In this document: piece after piece, positions 21,442 through 33,918 of the stretch
Numbering within the stretch: the first letter of the stretch is position 1
Layout: every line of letters starts with the position of its first letter
Made by a program: the position numbers and the translations under genes
Assembly (NCBI GenBank): GCA_029379385.1
Contig: CM055617.1
Span: forward strand, 15,446,679 to 15,510,678
DNA length: 64,000 bases
Source of the DNA: Quillaja saponaria
Taxonomy: Eukaryota; Streptophyta; Magnoliopsida; Fabales; Quillajaceae
Reading direction: 5' to 3'
The notes under the pieces: model-generated
Told to the model about the DNA's origin: nothing
The model's input: only the letters and a program-made list of their open reading frames with translations
Database searches by the model: none

Positions 21442-22253
21442 AATTCGAAACAAAATGAACCAAACTCAAGTTCAATTTTAAGCTCATTGAAAATTTTCGA
21501 ACCAAGTATCAAATTTCAAATATTCGAATTGCAACCTTTTAGAGCTACTCATTTAAGATTTTTTACTTTTTAAATTTATATATATTTTATTATTTAATTT
21601 AAATATATTAATTATGTAAATATATAAGTTTTATTTTTTTAATTAATTTACAATGTACTAATTATTATTTTTAAATATACTAAAATTAAACAATTTTCTA
21701 ATCGAGTAATCAAGCCAACCTCAATTTTAGAATGAAGCTTAAACTCGAACTCGAGAACTTATGTGAGAGTTTTTTTAGTTTGAGTGGAACTCAAATATTT
21801 GAATACCTAGCTGAACTTAGCTCATTTCTAGCCCATTGGGGGTTAAGATTGATAATATAACTTTTTACTCTAATAGAAGCATGACACTTTGCATGGGCCC
21901 ACCTTCAGTTCATATATAACCCAACCCACACTTCTCCAAGTAGGTTTTTCTAGAATCAACAACCACACACTCTTGAATATCTCTTAACTACTTGGTACCT
22001 AACTTAGGCTTTAGAGTGCTCATGGCATGTTTCATGGACCTAAGGACACGCTCACCTGGCCAAAATTCATCCATCTTATCATCCACCTCACTTACACCTT
22101 ATTGTTCACCTCATCAGAACCAAATATAACACTAATAGTGATAGGTTCAGGAAGAATTTTGATTCGGTGAACTTAAACTAGGATTGGGGAAAACAATTGA
22201 AGGAAATAGTTTGTGAATATGAGAGATAGGGATTTATAGTCATGGAGTTATGG
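21442..22253. other. Repeat-like AT-rich flank, no gene
   Basis: The words 'aactcga', 'gagctc' and 'cgaact' recur on both strands (21440-21840), which suggests an old inverted-repeat type DNA element. No terminal repeats could be delimited and no coding region is seen. Confidence 0.4.
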
Positions 22254-22604
22254 TGACGTAGGACGTGTATATTGATTGAGGATTTAGGGATAAAAAAAAG
22301 ACTATTTCTAAGAGAAAACTAATGATATCTCAACATTCAATTCATCAAAAGTTAACAAAATACATAATATAACTTTATAGAGGCAAACCCTAAAAACTTA
22401 AGAAGTCTAATATAATTAGAATTATATCCATAAATGAAATTTTAATTATAATCAAAATCCTATATATTCAATTCCTAAATAACACTAAAACAATTTTAAT
22501 TTATCCTTTATTATATATTTAATATATATATATTTATAATTAAATCATATAATATATATTATTTCCCATAAACCCTAATACATGTATATACACGTTCCCC
22601 ATCA
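22254..22604 (-). repeat. 3' LTR of the non-autonomous element
   Basis: Shares with the other LTR 'ttgattgaggatttaggga', 'agaaaactaat', 'aagaagtctaatataatta' and 'ttccccatca'. The two copies have diverged considerably, including several indels, so the insertion is not recent. Confidence 0.9.
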
Positions 22605-22615
22605 TTCTCCCCTGG
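22605..22615 (-). other. Polypurine tract of the non-autonomous element
   Basis: On the minus strand CCAGGGGAGAA adjoins the 3' LTR, the expected position of the plus-strand primer. Confidence 0.7.
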
Positions 22616-23053
22616 TTGAAACAAACTCATCCTCTCCCTAGTTGAAAAAAACTTGTCCTTGAGTGCAGAAGTGAAGGAGAATATAGACCCAAGAAAAAAG
22701 TCTGACATCAAGGTTTTTAGAACTGGTATAACAAACATCATCACTAGAACTTAAGCGAGATGACAAGATCAATATTGTTGTCATATCGAGAATGTATTAT
22801 ATCAATTATCGGCATCTCAACTTGAATATCTGCTTTAGCTAAAGTCTCTTCAATTGGATCCATAATAATTTGGATTTCGTTAGTCTTTGATTCAACTTGA
22901 GCCTTTTCATTAGCTAGAACCTCTTCTTCAACTTGTAAAATTTACTCTTAAATGTCTATAATATCGTTGCTTGAAATTTCCATTTGTGGTTCTTGAGGAG
23001 TGGGCTATTGAATCTCCTACAAAACAATTATAGGTACTTCTTGTAATTGAAGC

Positions 23054-23620
23054 TCAGACTCTAAGGTAGTCAATTCGAGTTTCGATTTTATTTTGTAGGG
23101 AATAGGTGGTGGTTGAGCTAAAAAAATCTCTAAAAGATTTTAGTTTATCTTGTACCTCATTGAGTTGAAGTTTAATAGCCTTAATTGCATCAGGCTGGAA
23201 GGTTATGGGATAGCACCTTTGAGTGTAGGTATAACTAAGGTAATATGTCAATGCATTAACAAGGTCAACCAAAAAAGAATACCCATTTTCCCAATATTTC
23301 AAATAAGATATAGAGATAAAATTTGAGCGTGCAACATATGAATCACTCGTAGAGAAATACCTAAGATCAACAAAAACATTAAGTCCATAGTGATGATAAG
23401 CCACAGGTAATTCTATGGTAATAAGGACCTATGATGTGTTTGTAGCAAACTGTATAGGAATACTCCCATGAAACTCAATAATCCTAGATGGAGTACCATA
23501 GTGAAATATAATTCTAAGAAACTCTAGTATGAAAGATGAGAAAGTGGCCAAAAGATTATCAATGTGACACAATGAAACATTTACCTCTATATGAATAAGC
23601 ACAGGACGACATTGAGTCAT
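23054..23620 (-). pseudogene. Internal frame of the non-autonomous LTR element, one stop, unknown function
   Basis: Minus-strand frames 23620-23429 and 23404-23054 are in phase and joined across a single stop, giving about 189 codons. The first part begins MTQCRPVLIHIEVNVSLCHI; the second has 'NALTYYLSYTYTQRCYPI' and 'AIKAIKLQLNEVQDKLKS', a helical end. Glu-rich coding-like sequence, with stops, continues downstream to about 22760 ('EEVLANEKAQVESKTNEIQI'). I recognise neither gag nor pol motifs. It could be a diverged gag, a captured host segment or an element-specific protein; I cannot tell which. Confidence 0.5.
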
Positions 23621-24913
23621 ACCATGATATATTTTCTTTTTTTCACACTTTTTATTTCTTTCTCTCTCTTTTCCTTCTTTTTTTTTTCTTTTTCTCTCTC
23701 TTTCTTGGTCCTCCTTTTTTTTCTCCTTTCTTTGTGAAATTTTTTAAAAAACTAAAATATAAATTACAACAACTTAATAGCTAAATAAAATATGAAAAGT
23801 AAATTAAAACAAGAAAGAAAAAGTTAAAATAAAGAAAATGTACCAAATTATGTATTTTGGAGATGAATCTAGAAAAACATAAACCTAAAATTGAGTCTGG
23901 AACGTCAAAAACATGCAGGGACCTATCCGAATTTGTCTAAAACCGAGTCAAATGCATTAATTAAGGCCAGTCAAACTATAGACCAAAATGTCGACTATGA
24001 CATGGCACAATTGACATGTGGTATCTGTTGATTAGAAAGGTTTCCAACATGGTAGATGATTAGACGCTTACGTGGCCTAATGACATGGCAAGGATGGCCT
24101 TTGGTGTTAAGGTTTCAGATGATGTGGCAGTTGACTGGGTGATATGTGTTAGATGACTAGTTGATGACGGTGTAGATGACTATACTTCTGTCGAATCAAA
24201 TGGTTACACGTGTCGATTATGTAGGTTTCTAGCAAATTATAGCATCCCATATGGCCGAAGCAGGTGACTAGGTCATCTTTTTCAGCAAGCCACACATGCG
24301 ACGCCTTTAGCGACTAGAGGCATGTAGGTTTAGCAAGTCACAGTGAATGTGGAGCATGAAGTGTTTGGCAGCTCCATTTTAGGCCTTCTTGGTCTAGTTG
24401 TGTAGATCGGTATATTTCGGTCGTGTTGGTGAGATCAGTCAAAGAAACAAATTACCAAAATGTGTCAATTTGGGTAGTTGAAGGTGGTGGCCATTTTTGT
24501 TATGATTTTTCAAAGTAACAGAGGTTATAGGGCAGCAGAAATGGCAGCTTAAAAGGGGCAGCCATTTTGGAAGGTAGGCAGCATGTGGGACTCATGAGCC
24601 GTATAGGAAACTTGTTTTTTGGGATTTTCAGCGAAGGTGTAGAGCAAAGATCCAATGGCGATTGTGTTGTTGATGGAGATTTGGATGAAAGTTGGTGGTG
24701 GTCACCACCATGGGCAAGTGAGGTGCTTAAATAGTGCTGGGATCTCCATTTGCTTTTCTTCTTGGCTAGATGCATAGATCAGATTTTTTCCGATCTCAGT
24801 GGTATATTGTCAAAAAAGTGATCGATAGTGATCTCCAGTAGTGGAGAATGGTGGCACATGGTGGTTAAGAGTGGTTTTTAGTAGATTTATAAACAAAATT
24901 CAGGATTTTTTCT

Positions 24914-24925
24914 CTAATACCACTT
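24914..24925 (-). other. Primer-binding site of the non-autonomous element
   Basis: On the minus strand TGGTATTAGAGA lies two or three bases after the 5' LTR end. It differs from the canonical TGGTATCAGAG by one C to T change. Confidence 0.75.
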
Positions 24926-24927
24926 GA

Positions 24928-25287
24928 TGAAGGTGTGTATGTTGATTGAGGATTTAGGGATTAAAAGAGAACATTTCTTTTCTACAACTACGCCTAAGAG
25001 AAAACTAATAGTATCTCAATATTCAATTCATCAAATGGTAAACAACAAAGTGCATGTTTTTCCTTTTATAAGCTAACTCTAAGAACCTAAGAAGTCTAAT
25101 ATAATTAGAATTACATCTACAAATGAAATCCTAAGTATAATCAAAATCCTATTTATGCAAATCCTAAATAATACTAAAACATTACTAATTTATGCCTAAT
25201 TATATATTTAATATTATTATAATTAAATCCCATAACACATTATTTTCCTAATAAATCGTAATTCATGTATATATATTTTCCCCATCA
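24928..25287 (-). repeat. 5' LTR of the non-autonomous element
   Basis: Plus-strand start TGAAGGTGTGTATG, end TTCCCCATCA, followed by the TATGG target copy. It is about 9 bp longer than the other copy through indels. Confidence 0.9.
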
Positions 25288-25292
25288 TATGG

Positions 25293-27590
25293 CGGTAGGT
25301 GTGAATGGGGTAGTGAGAAGAGAGAATGTAAGGAATTTTTTTTTTTTTTTTTTTTGTGTTTTTTTTTTTTTTTAACATTTTTAAATGAAGTATTTATTTT
25401 TTTCTTTTCATTTTATGTTTTCAAATATTTTTAAATTTTATATCATTTTTAAAAATAAACATGTAGTGATCGATCATCTATTGGTTCATTTTGTCACATA
25501 ATCTGCTATGTGACACTTTGTTTCTCCACATTAGCATTTATCACACACTATTAAAAAAACTAAGACACTTTGCCATGGTAGGAACGAAAGTGGCATAGGG
25601 TGCATTGTCTTAAAAGTGCAGTCTGTTTAAATAGCCTAAAAATCATACTCTGAAATCATGATCAGAGAAATTATTATGTAAAACTTGTCAAGAGGGCTTT
25701 ATGTGATGTATTAAAAATAAACAAGTTAAACAATTTTATATTAATTAATCAGTTTTGATTTTTAAATCAATTTTGATATATAATTAAAATTAAAGTAACG
25801 ATTAATTCATTTTTTTTATTATTATATTTTAATTTATGTTAAAGTAATGGTTAATTCTTTGAGATTTTATTAAAATTAATCTAATAATTTTCACACAAAC
25901 AGGCAGCCCAGGTGGCACCATGGTCCTTAGCCGTGGCGAGACATTACCACGATGCTTCCAAATGGCCCATAATCTTAAAACCATAGGTGCTCGATTGTAG
26001 CATTTTGAATTATTGTGACGTAATTGAATTTCAATGCAAAATATAGGCAATAAAAGTATTATTTTGTCTACATTATATTGTGAACTCAAATTTTTATTTT
26101 TTTTAAAAAAAAATACATAAAAACTCACAAATTCAAAAAGTCATAAATAATTGTAACTCTCAAATTATTATTTTTATTTTATTTTGTACAATTTTTTCTT
26201 TGTGTTTAAATTAGGCCCATCTTAATTTTGTGAACTATAGTAATTTAAATAAAAATTTTAATAGGAAATTATTACTATTATTAACTTTTTAATTTAGAAA
26301 AATAAATACTTTTCATCCATGGTTTATTCCAATTAAATTGAAGAATATAATATTTTTATAAATAAGAATTTTGAAGTTGTATTTTACATAACTTATACTT
26401 TTATTAATTAGGGTTGTATTCCAATCAAATTTAAGATAAATTAGTTTATAGAATAAGAAATAAGTATACTTTTTAAAAAATAAGTTGAACTCTTCTAATT
26501 GTGTTTTAATACAATTATACATTTCAAAATTAAAATCTAATAGATTTATCAACTAAATGGTAAAATTGGTCCCCACAATTAGAAATTTAAAGCTCAGGCA
26601 AGAGGCAAGCACAATTAAAACAAGAAGACAAAGATTTATGGTGGTTAGTCTTGTAACCCAAACTACGTCCACTTTCTCATAAATATTATTTGAGGTTTCA
26701 CTAAATGATCACACTAGCACAAAAGTGAATTGTAGGGTTCAGCTCCCTTTTCAATAACTAGTTTTGCATGGTCAACTAAAAATCACACACAGTCAGGACT
26801 TACAAACCCTGCATATCACTGTCTTGTCCAAACCCAAAGAAATTACAAGTTTTTAAGAGAGGCAAACCTCAAAAAGTGCAAAATTTTTGAGTTACAGTGC
26901 TTTACAAAAAATATGAAAGTTTTAGCTTAATATGGATATTGATTAAAATCAAAGAAGAAGAATAAGCAATAAGCTCCATATCAGATTATGAAAGAGATGA
27001 AGAATTCTATCAAAGGCTTGAGTTTGGGAATTCTGGAATTTGAATTCTAAAAGAATCATCTTCAAATTTGGCTCTCTTGCTTGATGAATGTAATTCTTCA
27101 TGTCTGCTACCAGCGAAGCTAGAGTTTCTATATCTAATCATTCAAAAATACATGTTGCCACAAAAGGTGGTCCAAGAGGACACGTAGTAGCTTCAATAAA
27201 TTCATAGCTTGTGAGAGAGGTTCGTTATTCATTCTGTCAAAAGGATAGTACACAGATTGAGTACTAACATGCCAAGCAGGTTTAGAAGTTTTGGATTCAT
27301 ATGAACAAAAGTGCATAAGGAATAAAGGCTCTAAAATATCTCCTCTAATAGATTATATGTTAAAACAGTTATGAAAAATCAACTCTTTTGACTTCAAATC
27401 TTTAGAAATGCTCAACTCTCTTGTCTTCAACTATTTAGAAGTGTTCAGCTCTTATATTTTTAGCTCTTGAGAAAATACCAGCTCTTAGTTAACAGCTCTT
27501 ATAACTTAGTACTTGAAATTAATGAAACGATGTATATTGCTATATTCAGGGCAACTCTCCATGATTAGCTCTTATTTAAAGAAGAAGCTA
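25293..27590. other. AT-rich intergenic sequence, no gene recognised
   Basis: T homopolymers occur at about 25338-25373. Several minus-strand frames (25829-26128, 26313-26552) are AT-driven. The frame 27134-27316 (minus) has mixed composition but no domain I can name. Confidence 0.5.
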
Positions 27591-27900
27591 TTTGTAATGG
27601 AACGGTGTTTGGAACAAACAACTCTTCAGTAAACAATATCTGTCTTGAGTAGTAGTTGTTGTTTAATGAATTGGTTCATTTAGAACAAACAACTCTTGAA
27701 ATTTCAACACTTCAATTAACAGCTCTTGTCTTGAGTGGCAAATGTTTGTTTAATGAAATGGTGTATTAAGAACAAACAATTCTTGAAGTTTCACCTTTTC
27801 AGATAATAGCTCTTCTAACTTCGGCTCTTGACATCTGTTATTCAACTTTAATGAAACATTGCGTTTCGCTATTCAGATGTTCAGCTCTTTACAGTTCTGC
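27590..27900. repeat. Degenerate tandem repeat, about 70-90 bp period
   Basis: The block 'aacaaacaactcttc/g' plus 'cttgagt-g' plus 'tgtttaatga-tggt' recurs at about 27613, 27682 and 27770, with related 'agctctt' words from 27390 to 27890. Units are diverged and of uneven length. Confidence 0.65.
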
Positions 27901-28405
27901 TAGGCATGACCTTTAATTGAAATGCTATCATTTAGTTTGGAATAAACAGCTGATTGAATGAGCATATTTGAATAGCTAAGACAAGGGAAAGAGTGTCATT
28001 TTTCAAGTGTATGTGTAATTTAAACATAATGTATATATAAATTTATAATTAATCAAAACTTAAGACAAAATTCATATTAAAATAAACATTTTAGATTTAC
28101 TTGTTTCATTAAACACACACATATATATATATATTGAATTTAAATTTTTCCTTAATTTTATCTAAAACACACGTAAAGAAATATCATATTAACTTATGAT
28201 TTTTTTTTTCCTTTTTTAGAAAGTTTAAGGCATTCATGTAATTAGAGTAATTTATTATTATTATTATTTCTTTTGGCAGTGGCGGACGAGCTAAATTGTT
28301 TTAGAAAAGTGGTTCATAGGGTCCAGTTAGGTTCCACACGGTCTAAACCCTTTTAGGCCCGCCCAAATTGAGCTCAAACCCTTTGCTCCTATTCAAAGCA
28401 TATAA

Positions 28406-28553
28406 GTTTATCTCTGAAACTATTACACATTTCTTTTTAAGCCCAAGGTAGAAGTCCAATTAAAAAGAAAAAAAAAAAAAATATATATATATATATATAT
28501 GTTTATCTCCGAAACTATTACGCATTTCTTTCTAAGCCCACGGTAGAAGTCCA
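28406..28553. repeat. 53-bp direct repeat around an A-rich/(AT)n spacer
   Basis: 28406-28458 and 28501-28553 are the same sequence with four substitutions (start GTTTATCTC, end GTAGAAGTCCA). The 42-bp spacer is an A tract followed by a pure AT repeat. This could be a target-site duplication around a decayed insertion or a slippage product. Confidence 0.85.
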
Positions 28554-30100
28554 TATTGCCATTTACCAACAAGCCAGCCTATTATTGCAATAATAAAATA
28601 TGGTAGTCCATAATTAATAAAAGTTTCTACCTAAAAAATTAGCAATAAATAATAGAAGATGTATATTATTTTATCATGCATAAATATTAATAAATATATA
28701 TATTAAAATCTATCAATCAAGCCGGACTTGTGAGTTTATAAGCTTAAATTTATTAAGTTGGCGCATTTATTAAATTAGTCTTAAAATTAAGATTATAAAC
28801 TATTTGTTTTGATATCTTATTTGGATATTTACCTTAATGACAACGAAGATCATATATTATTTATTTAATTTTATTTGGATTTCCATCTTGATGAGTGATG
28901 AAAGCTCCATACATTGATTGTTTTTAAAAATATGTATATATTTGAAATCCATTTTTTTTATGGGTAACTCATTGAGCAAGTTTTATCGAGCATAGACACA
29001 ATATATAAATATAATCCTAGAATAGTAAGAGAAAGTCTACAATTTATATGAATGTTAACAGCTTATTACCTCGTGTTTGTATATTTTAATATTCTGTTAC
29101 ACAACATAGACATCATCCAAAAAACATTGATAAAAATAGGATATAAAAAAATTATTCATGATCAACTAACTTTTTAATTTCTAACTATTCATTGATGCAT
29201 TATCCCTTTTGTTTGATTCGTAATTTCTTACTAACTATTCATTGAAGCATAGTCCCTTTTGTTTGCTTCGTCTTCCTTCTCAGTCCGATTCACTTGTGTC
29301 TTGTAACCATACCTTTCACCTAATCATAGGAATCATAGGAAAGCTATAGATACAAAGAAACTAATAAAATAACCAACAATCGGCAACCATATTTCAAGTA
29401 AACCAAGATGGTTGCATTTTTTCTGAATTCTTTGTTATAAGATTTGATAATGCTGTATAGTGATTTGCAAAACAAACAAGACCATCAGCTAAAGTTGCAT
29501 AAGTAGATAGAGAATTCAGAAAGAAATAAACAGTTAATTATGCTTATTCATCACCTCAGGAGAAAGAAAAAAATAGTGGTAGAAGAGAATAATTGGAACA
29601 CTTTTAGTACACCAAATTATTGAAGCATTCAGCAAAAACATGTTGGATCCAGATTGAAGCATTCAATTTTTAGATAGAGAATATTTCTCCTTTTCAGCCC
29701 TCAAAAAATGCATAGGTGAACAAAATAATATAGGCCAGGGAAGGTTGGGAGTTGAATGAATAGTGAACAATAGAGAGAAACTCAACTGTACCAGGTACGG
29801 TGAGGGACTCTCTCACAATAAGAAATCCTACTCTTAGTATTGAAGTGATAAGCTTATGATTGAGCTTGTACCAAAACAATAAAATACAAAATCTATAATG
29901 ATCAAGAATTAAACAATCTAATATTGAAATAAATAAAAAAAGTGATGTTGATTCAAATAAATTATTCTAATCAAAAGTAAAATTAGGTAGCGCATAAAAG
30001 GAGGGATTAATCTCATTCTTTTTGTTCAACACCAATTTGTCCATAAAGTATGGACAAATGAATCCAGGTTCTCCCGTTCTGCAGGTAGTGGTAGGTTCCA
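28554..30100. other. AT-rich intergenic sequence, no gene recognised
   Basis: Near-repeat phrases 'ctaactattcattga-gcat' and 'tcccttttgtttg-ttcgt' occur at about 29181-29215 and 29232-29267, a small tandem duplication. No coding region is supported. Confidence 0.5.
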
Positions 30101-30101
30101 A

Positions 30102-30296
30102 TTGATAAATCGTTTTAGGGTGAAAGTTCATACTGCATTGCAAAGGCTCAAGTTGGCGAGAGAATGTGGTGTGGCTGATGTGGATCGGAATTGTATGTAT
30201 ACTGTGAATGGCTTACTTTGGGGCAAAAGATTCTTTTTACATACATTCATAATTGGTGCTGCAGATAGTGACAGGTTCTGGGATTACATGCATTGA
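30102..30296 (+). pseudogene. Unidentified coding-like fragment, 64 codons
   Basis: The frame is open upstream of the ATG back to about 30078 and reads INRFRVKVHTALQRLKLARE then CGVADVDRNCMYTVNGLLW. It has amphipathic helical character and higher GC than its surroundings. It abuts the truncated end of the Ty3/gypsy element at about 30300 but lies on the opposite strand and matches no retroelement domain I know. It could be an exon relic or part of a sequence captured at the break. Confidence 0.3.
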
Positions 30297-30309
30297 CCAA
30301 CTAAATTTG

Positions 30310-30537
30310 GCAGAGCCTTCACTTCTACGTATCATCTTTGCTGGACTTTTAACTTCGACATGAATGTGTCTTTCCTCACTTTTTTTTGCATACCCTTCCA
30401 ATAAAAGTTGCTACTAAATCTTTTTAAAGTAGCATGCACTCCTGAATGTCCACACAAGAGCTTTCATGAAATAACTGTAGCAGCTCTTGTCTGATTCCTT
30501 CATTATTGCGGACTACTAATCTTCCCTTTCTCCTCAA
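30310..30537 (-). pseudogene. Gypsy (minus) integrase zinc-finger region, truncated
   Basis: Minus-strand pieces 'LVVRNNEGIRQELLQLFHES', 'HSGVHATLKR' and 'NFYWKGMQKKVRK' are the HHCC region of a Ty3 integrase. The Cys pair and catalytic core are not reached. Confidence 0.75.
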
Positions 30538-31094
30538 CTATCCTTCCACTACTTCATAATGCCTATGGTCACCAAAACCATGTTGCACCTCAGCCATTAA
30601 GTCCAACAACCTGTTATCTAATTGGTAGCTGGTGGCAATTTTGTCTAATAAGTTAGTAGTCACTGCAGAAAGAACAATGCAAGTACTGTCTGCAACTATC
30701 TTATGAGGCACTCTGGATAATGCATTAGCAACCATATTTTCTTTTCCTTTCTTACAGTGGATTTCATAATCCAAACCCATGTAGCCATTTCTACAAATTC
30801 TTTATGTTCTAACATATGCTTCACAGCCTTGTGATCGGTTTGAATTATAAAATGTCTCCCATGTAGGTATTACTTCCATTTATTCACAGCAAAGACTATG
30901 GCAATGAGTTCTTTCTCATATGGAGATAAAGCTAAGTGTCTGTGTCTTAGAGCCTTGCTGATATAGGCTATGGGATTGCCTTTCTGTAGCAGTAATGCCC
31001 TAATGCTTACCCTAAAATCATCTGTCTTAATGATAAATGTATCATCATAATCAGGTAGTGATAGTATTGGGGCTTGACTCATTAATTGTTTCAA
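30538..31094 (-). pseudogene. Gypsy (minus) RNase H region
   Basis: 'MSQAPILSLPDYDDTFIIKT' starts the domain at 31094. The first catalytic Asp lies in a changed context (TDDFRVSI, where TDAS-- is usual). 'IAYISKALRHRHLALSPYEK' and 'ELIAIVFAVNKWK' follow, then 'YEIHCKKGKENMVANALSRV' at 30775-30715. An in-frame stop and a frame change separate the two halves near 30870. Confidence 0.85.
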
Positions 31095-31233
31095 CTAAAG
31101 GAAGACCTCCTCAATTGCCTAGTTCCATTCATTTGTCTAGAGCAGAATAGTTAACCCTTATTGATTTTCCCATAATCCTTTAGGAGCCTTCAGTAATACC
31201 CTATTAAGCCCAAAAACCCCTCAGTTCCTTCAC

Positions 31234-32126
31234 TCATTCTAGCCTAAGCCACTGGCTCATTGCTGTAATTTTCTTATGGTTTGCTGCAACACCTTGTTCA
31301 CTGATAACATGCCCCAAGTACTCTATTTGTAGGCTGCCAAAGATGCATTTATTCTTCTTGGCATATAGTACATTCAATCTTAAGACTAACAACACCTGTT
31401 TGAGATGATCCAATTGTTCTTTCCATATTCTACTATGAACCAAAATATCATCAAAAAATACAAGTACAAATTTTCTTAACAAGGGCTTAAACACATGGTT
31501 CATCAATGCTTGGAATGTTGCAAAAGCATTAGTAAGCTAAAGGGCATGGCCACAAACTCATACAGGCCATCTTGAGTACTGAATAAAGTGTTATGAATAT
31601 CAGAAGGATCCATCCTAATCTAGATATAACCATTCTTAGATCTAACTCGGAGAAGTATTTAGCCCCATACAACTCATCCAAGAGTTCCTCAATAAGGAGC
31701 AGGAAACTTGTTTTTTAGTGTCAAATTATTAAGTCTCCTGTAGTCTACACAAAACCTCCAAGTCTCATCCTTCTTCTTAACTAGTACCATTGGAGAAGCA
31801 AAAGGGCTTTTACAGTCTCTAATAACCTGGTTGTCCAGCATTTCCTTTACCAGTCCCTCAATAATATCCTTCTGCATGGGCCTATATCTGTAGGGCCTCC
31901 GATTGAATGGCTATGCACTTTCTTCCAAAATCTGGTGATCAAATCTCCTTTCAGGGGGTAAAGACTTCAGAACCTCAAACACATCACTAAATTCCTGTAA
32001 AAGAGAATCCAAGTCTGCTAACTCCTTTAAAGTAACACACATTTGCACAGAGAAGACATTATATTGCTCTTGTGACCCTTTGTTCTTTTGTTCAGACAAA
32101 ATTTTGAGAAGCATTTGTATTAACAT
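31234..32126 (-). pseudogene. Gypsy (minus) reverse transcriptase, broken
   Basis: 'LQEFSDVFEVLKSLPPERRF' (around 32000) leads to 'IIEGLVKEMLDNQVIRDCKS' and 'VDYRRLNNLTLKNKFPAP' (31860-31690). A disrupted stretch follows, then 'KFVLVFFDDILVHSRIWKE' (31470-31410) with both catalytic Asp present, and 'IEYLGHVISEQGVAANHKKI' (31325-31265). Confidence 0.88.
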
Positions 32127-32636
32127 GTTTGTGTGTTTATGGAAAGAGTCAAATTAGATTTACTATCCTCTGTCATGACCAAAGCAGCCTTGGGATAACC
32201 CTGTAGAGTCACTAGGTGTTCCAACCATGAAAACTCCATAGTTAAGTCGTTCACTTGATGTCTCCCAAAGTAGCCAACCACTGCACTCCCAACACAACTC
32301 CATAGTTACCCAATGGTAAATTTATAGTAAATGTGATCTGGGACACAGACCACTGTACTTAACTGCACATGGTAAACACAGCCACCTTTGATCCATCAAC
32401 CACCATTACATTCCTTTGACTAGCTTGCCATACCTTCAACCTTTGCATCCCAACTACATTAGCATTAATGAGTTGTGGGTACTCTTACTATCTATGAGAA
32501 TAAATACTTCTATTTCTCAATTACCTCCACCACCTTCATGGTTTGGTGTAAGCCTAAACCCTTGGTTTGCCTACATTGCTAGTCAAGGGATGCATAGAAA
32601 CTGGACACCTCCTCCTCTCGTTCCTCATGAGCATAT

Positions 32637-33895
32637 TCAAAAAAATCCAACATCCTCTACTTCCTCCTCGGGCTTAACCTCCTCTCCCACAGTAATTGCC
32701 ATCAAACTCTTACCATTCCTACAGTTATGGCTAGCAGTGAATCTACCATTAGAGTAAAACCATAACCCCTTCCTCCTTTTATCCTCCATCTCAACTTTAG
32801 TCAATGTTAAGGGTGTTTTCCTAGGATAGGAGGTAGGCATGCTTGTACGTCTAGGAGGAGGACCAGGTCTCGGATAGATGGAATTAATGTTACCGGTATG
32901 AATTTGGGGTCTTACTGAGGCAACTGGTGAATTTCTAGCATTGGTTGGAGGTAAGAATTTAGTGGATGGTGTAAGTACTAAGTGAGGGTAAGGTGAAAAT
33001 GAATTGGACATTTGTGGATTAAAAGGATTAATTTGTAGTAGCTTGGTATTTGAGGTATTAGGATTATAACCCTTTTTATATATAGTAGAATTCAGCAAAT
33101 TTTCCTACACCTTGGCCAATCTCATAGCTTGAGCGAGGGAGGTAACTTCTACTAGACTAATTCCATGTACTATTTCCTACTTCAATCCTCGTAGACAACG
33201 ATCCAACATCACTTCTCTAAATATAGAACATCTACTTTTTAATGACTTAAACTATTCATTATAATCATCCATACCAGTAACTTGTTTCAAATTTTTCAAC
33301 ACAATCACAAGCCTAGATAGTATATTACCTTGGAATCTAATCTGCACCAGGGAGGTCTGTGCATTCCTATCTCCTCCAAGAACCCTTGATACCACTTAGA
33401 AGCTCGATCACCAAAGTGCATAGGTGCCACCTTTACCTAGATATCCTCAGATCTTCAAGGCTCCTATCTCCTGAACACTAATTTTGTAGGTTCTCAACAT
33501 CAAAATTTCGAAAACTCAACTTAGGCTGCACGTTTCATCAGGTGATACTCTCAACTAAATCCTTCCATTCCTATGATTCCCATTGGAAACTCAATAGGAT
33601 GAATGATAGGTTGAGGAAACTCAGATCTGGAGGAATGGATAATACAGGCTCTCAAATTGGTGCTATAGGTGGAGCTGGGTCCTTTTTGGCCACTAACGTC
33701 TAAATTGCAACTACTACCTCCATTAGAGGTTGTAGTTTCGAGGTTGAGCTCATGGAAATTAGAATCTGAGCTCGATTTCAGGTTCGAGAGAGAGGATTAG
33801 ATACCAACAAAGCTTGATTCTATCGTCTCCATCCTAGATTCCAAGGCCACGTAATGTTGATAAATATATGCAAAATTGAAATTCAACATTGTTGC
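32637..33895 (-). pseudogene. Gypsy (minus) gag, broken zinc knuckle
   Basis: A Retrotrans_gag core is readable as 'KVAPMHFGDRASKWYQGFLE' near 33435-33370, among several stops. The C-terminal part (33098-32637) is Pro/Ser/Asn-rich. In it 'KRRKGLWFYSNGRFTASHNC' stands where the family has LC-F-C---FT--H-C, so two of the expected Cys residues are Trp and Ser. The knuckle cannot bind zinc normally. Confidence 0.8.
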
Positions 33896-33900
33896 CAAGA

Positions 33901-33917
33901 TATGGGCTCTGATACCA
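33901..33917 (-). other. Gypsy (minus) primer-binding site
   Basis: On the minus strand TGGTATCAGAGCCCATA lies one base after the LTR end. It is a perfect match to the usual initiator tRNA-Met PBS core. Confidence 0.85.
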
Positions 33918-33918
33918 C

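Larger units (their letters stand above)
22254..25287 (-). mobile_element. Non-autonomous LTR retrotransposon, 3.0 kb, with its own reading frame
   Basis: Direct repeats 22254-22604 and 24928-25287 start TGA and end TTCCCCATCA on the plus strand, and a TATGG target duplication lies at 22249-22253 and 25288-25292. On the minus strand the sequence TGGTATTAGAGA (a PBS for initiator tRNA-Met with one difference) follows the right-hand LTR, and CCAGGGGAGAA (PPT) precedes the left-hand LTR. This fixes the orientation as minus. The internal region is only about 2.3 kb and shows no protease, RT or integrase, so the element must be moved by another element's enzymes. Confidence 0.92.

Noticed and set aside
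24500..24775. 91-codon minus-strand frame in the non-autonomous LTR element
   Set aside because: Located in the untranslated-leader position near the PBS; no domain, and unlike the longer frame at 23054-23620 it has no coding-like continuation.
32416..32757. 113-codon plus-strand frame
   Set aside because: Antisense shadow of the minus-strand gypsy gag/protease region.
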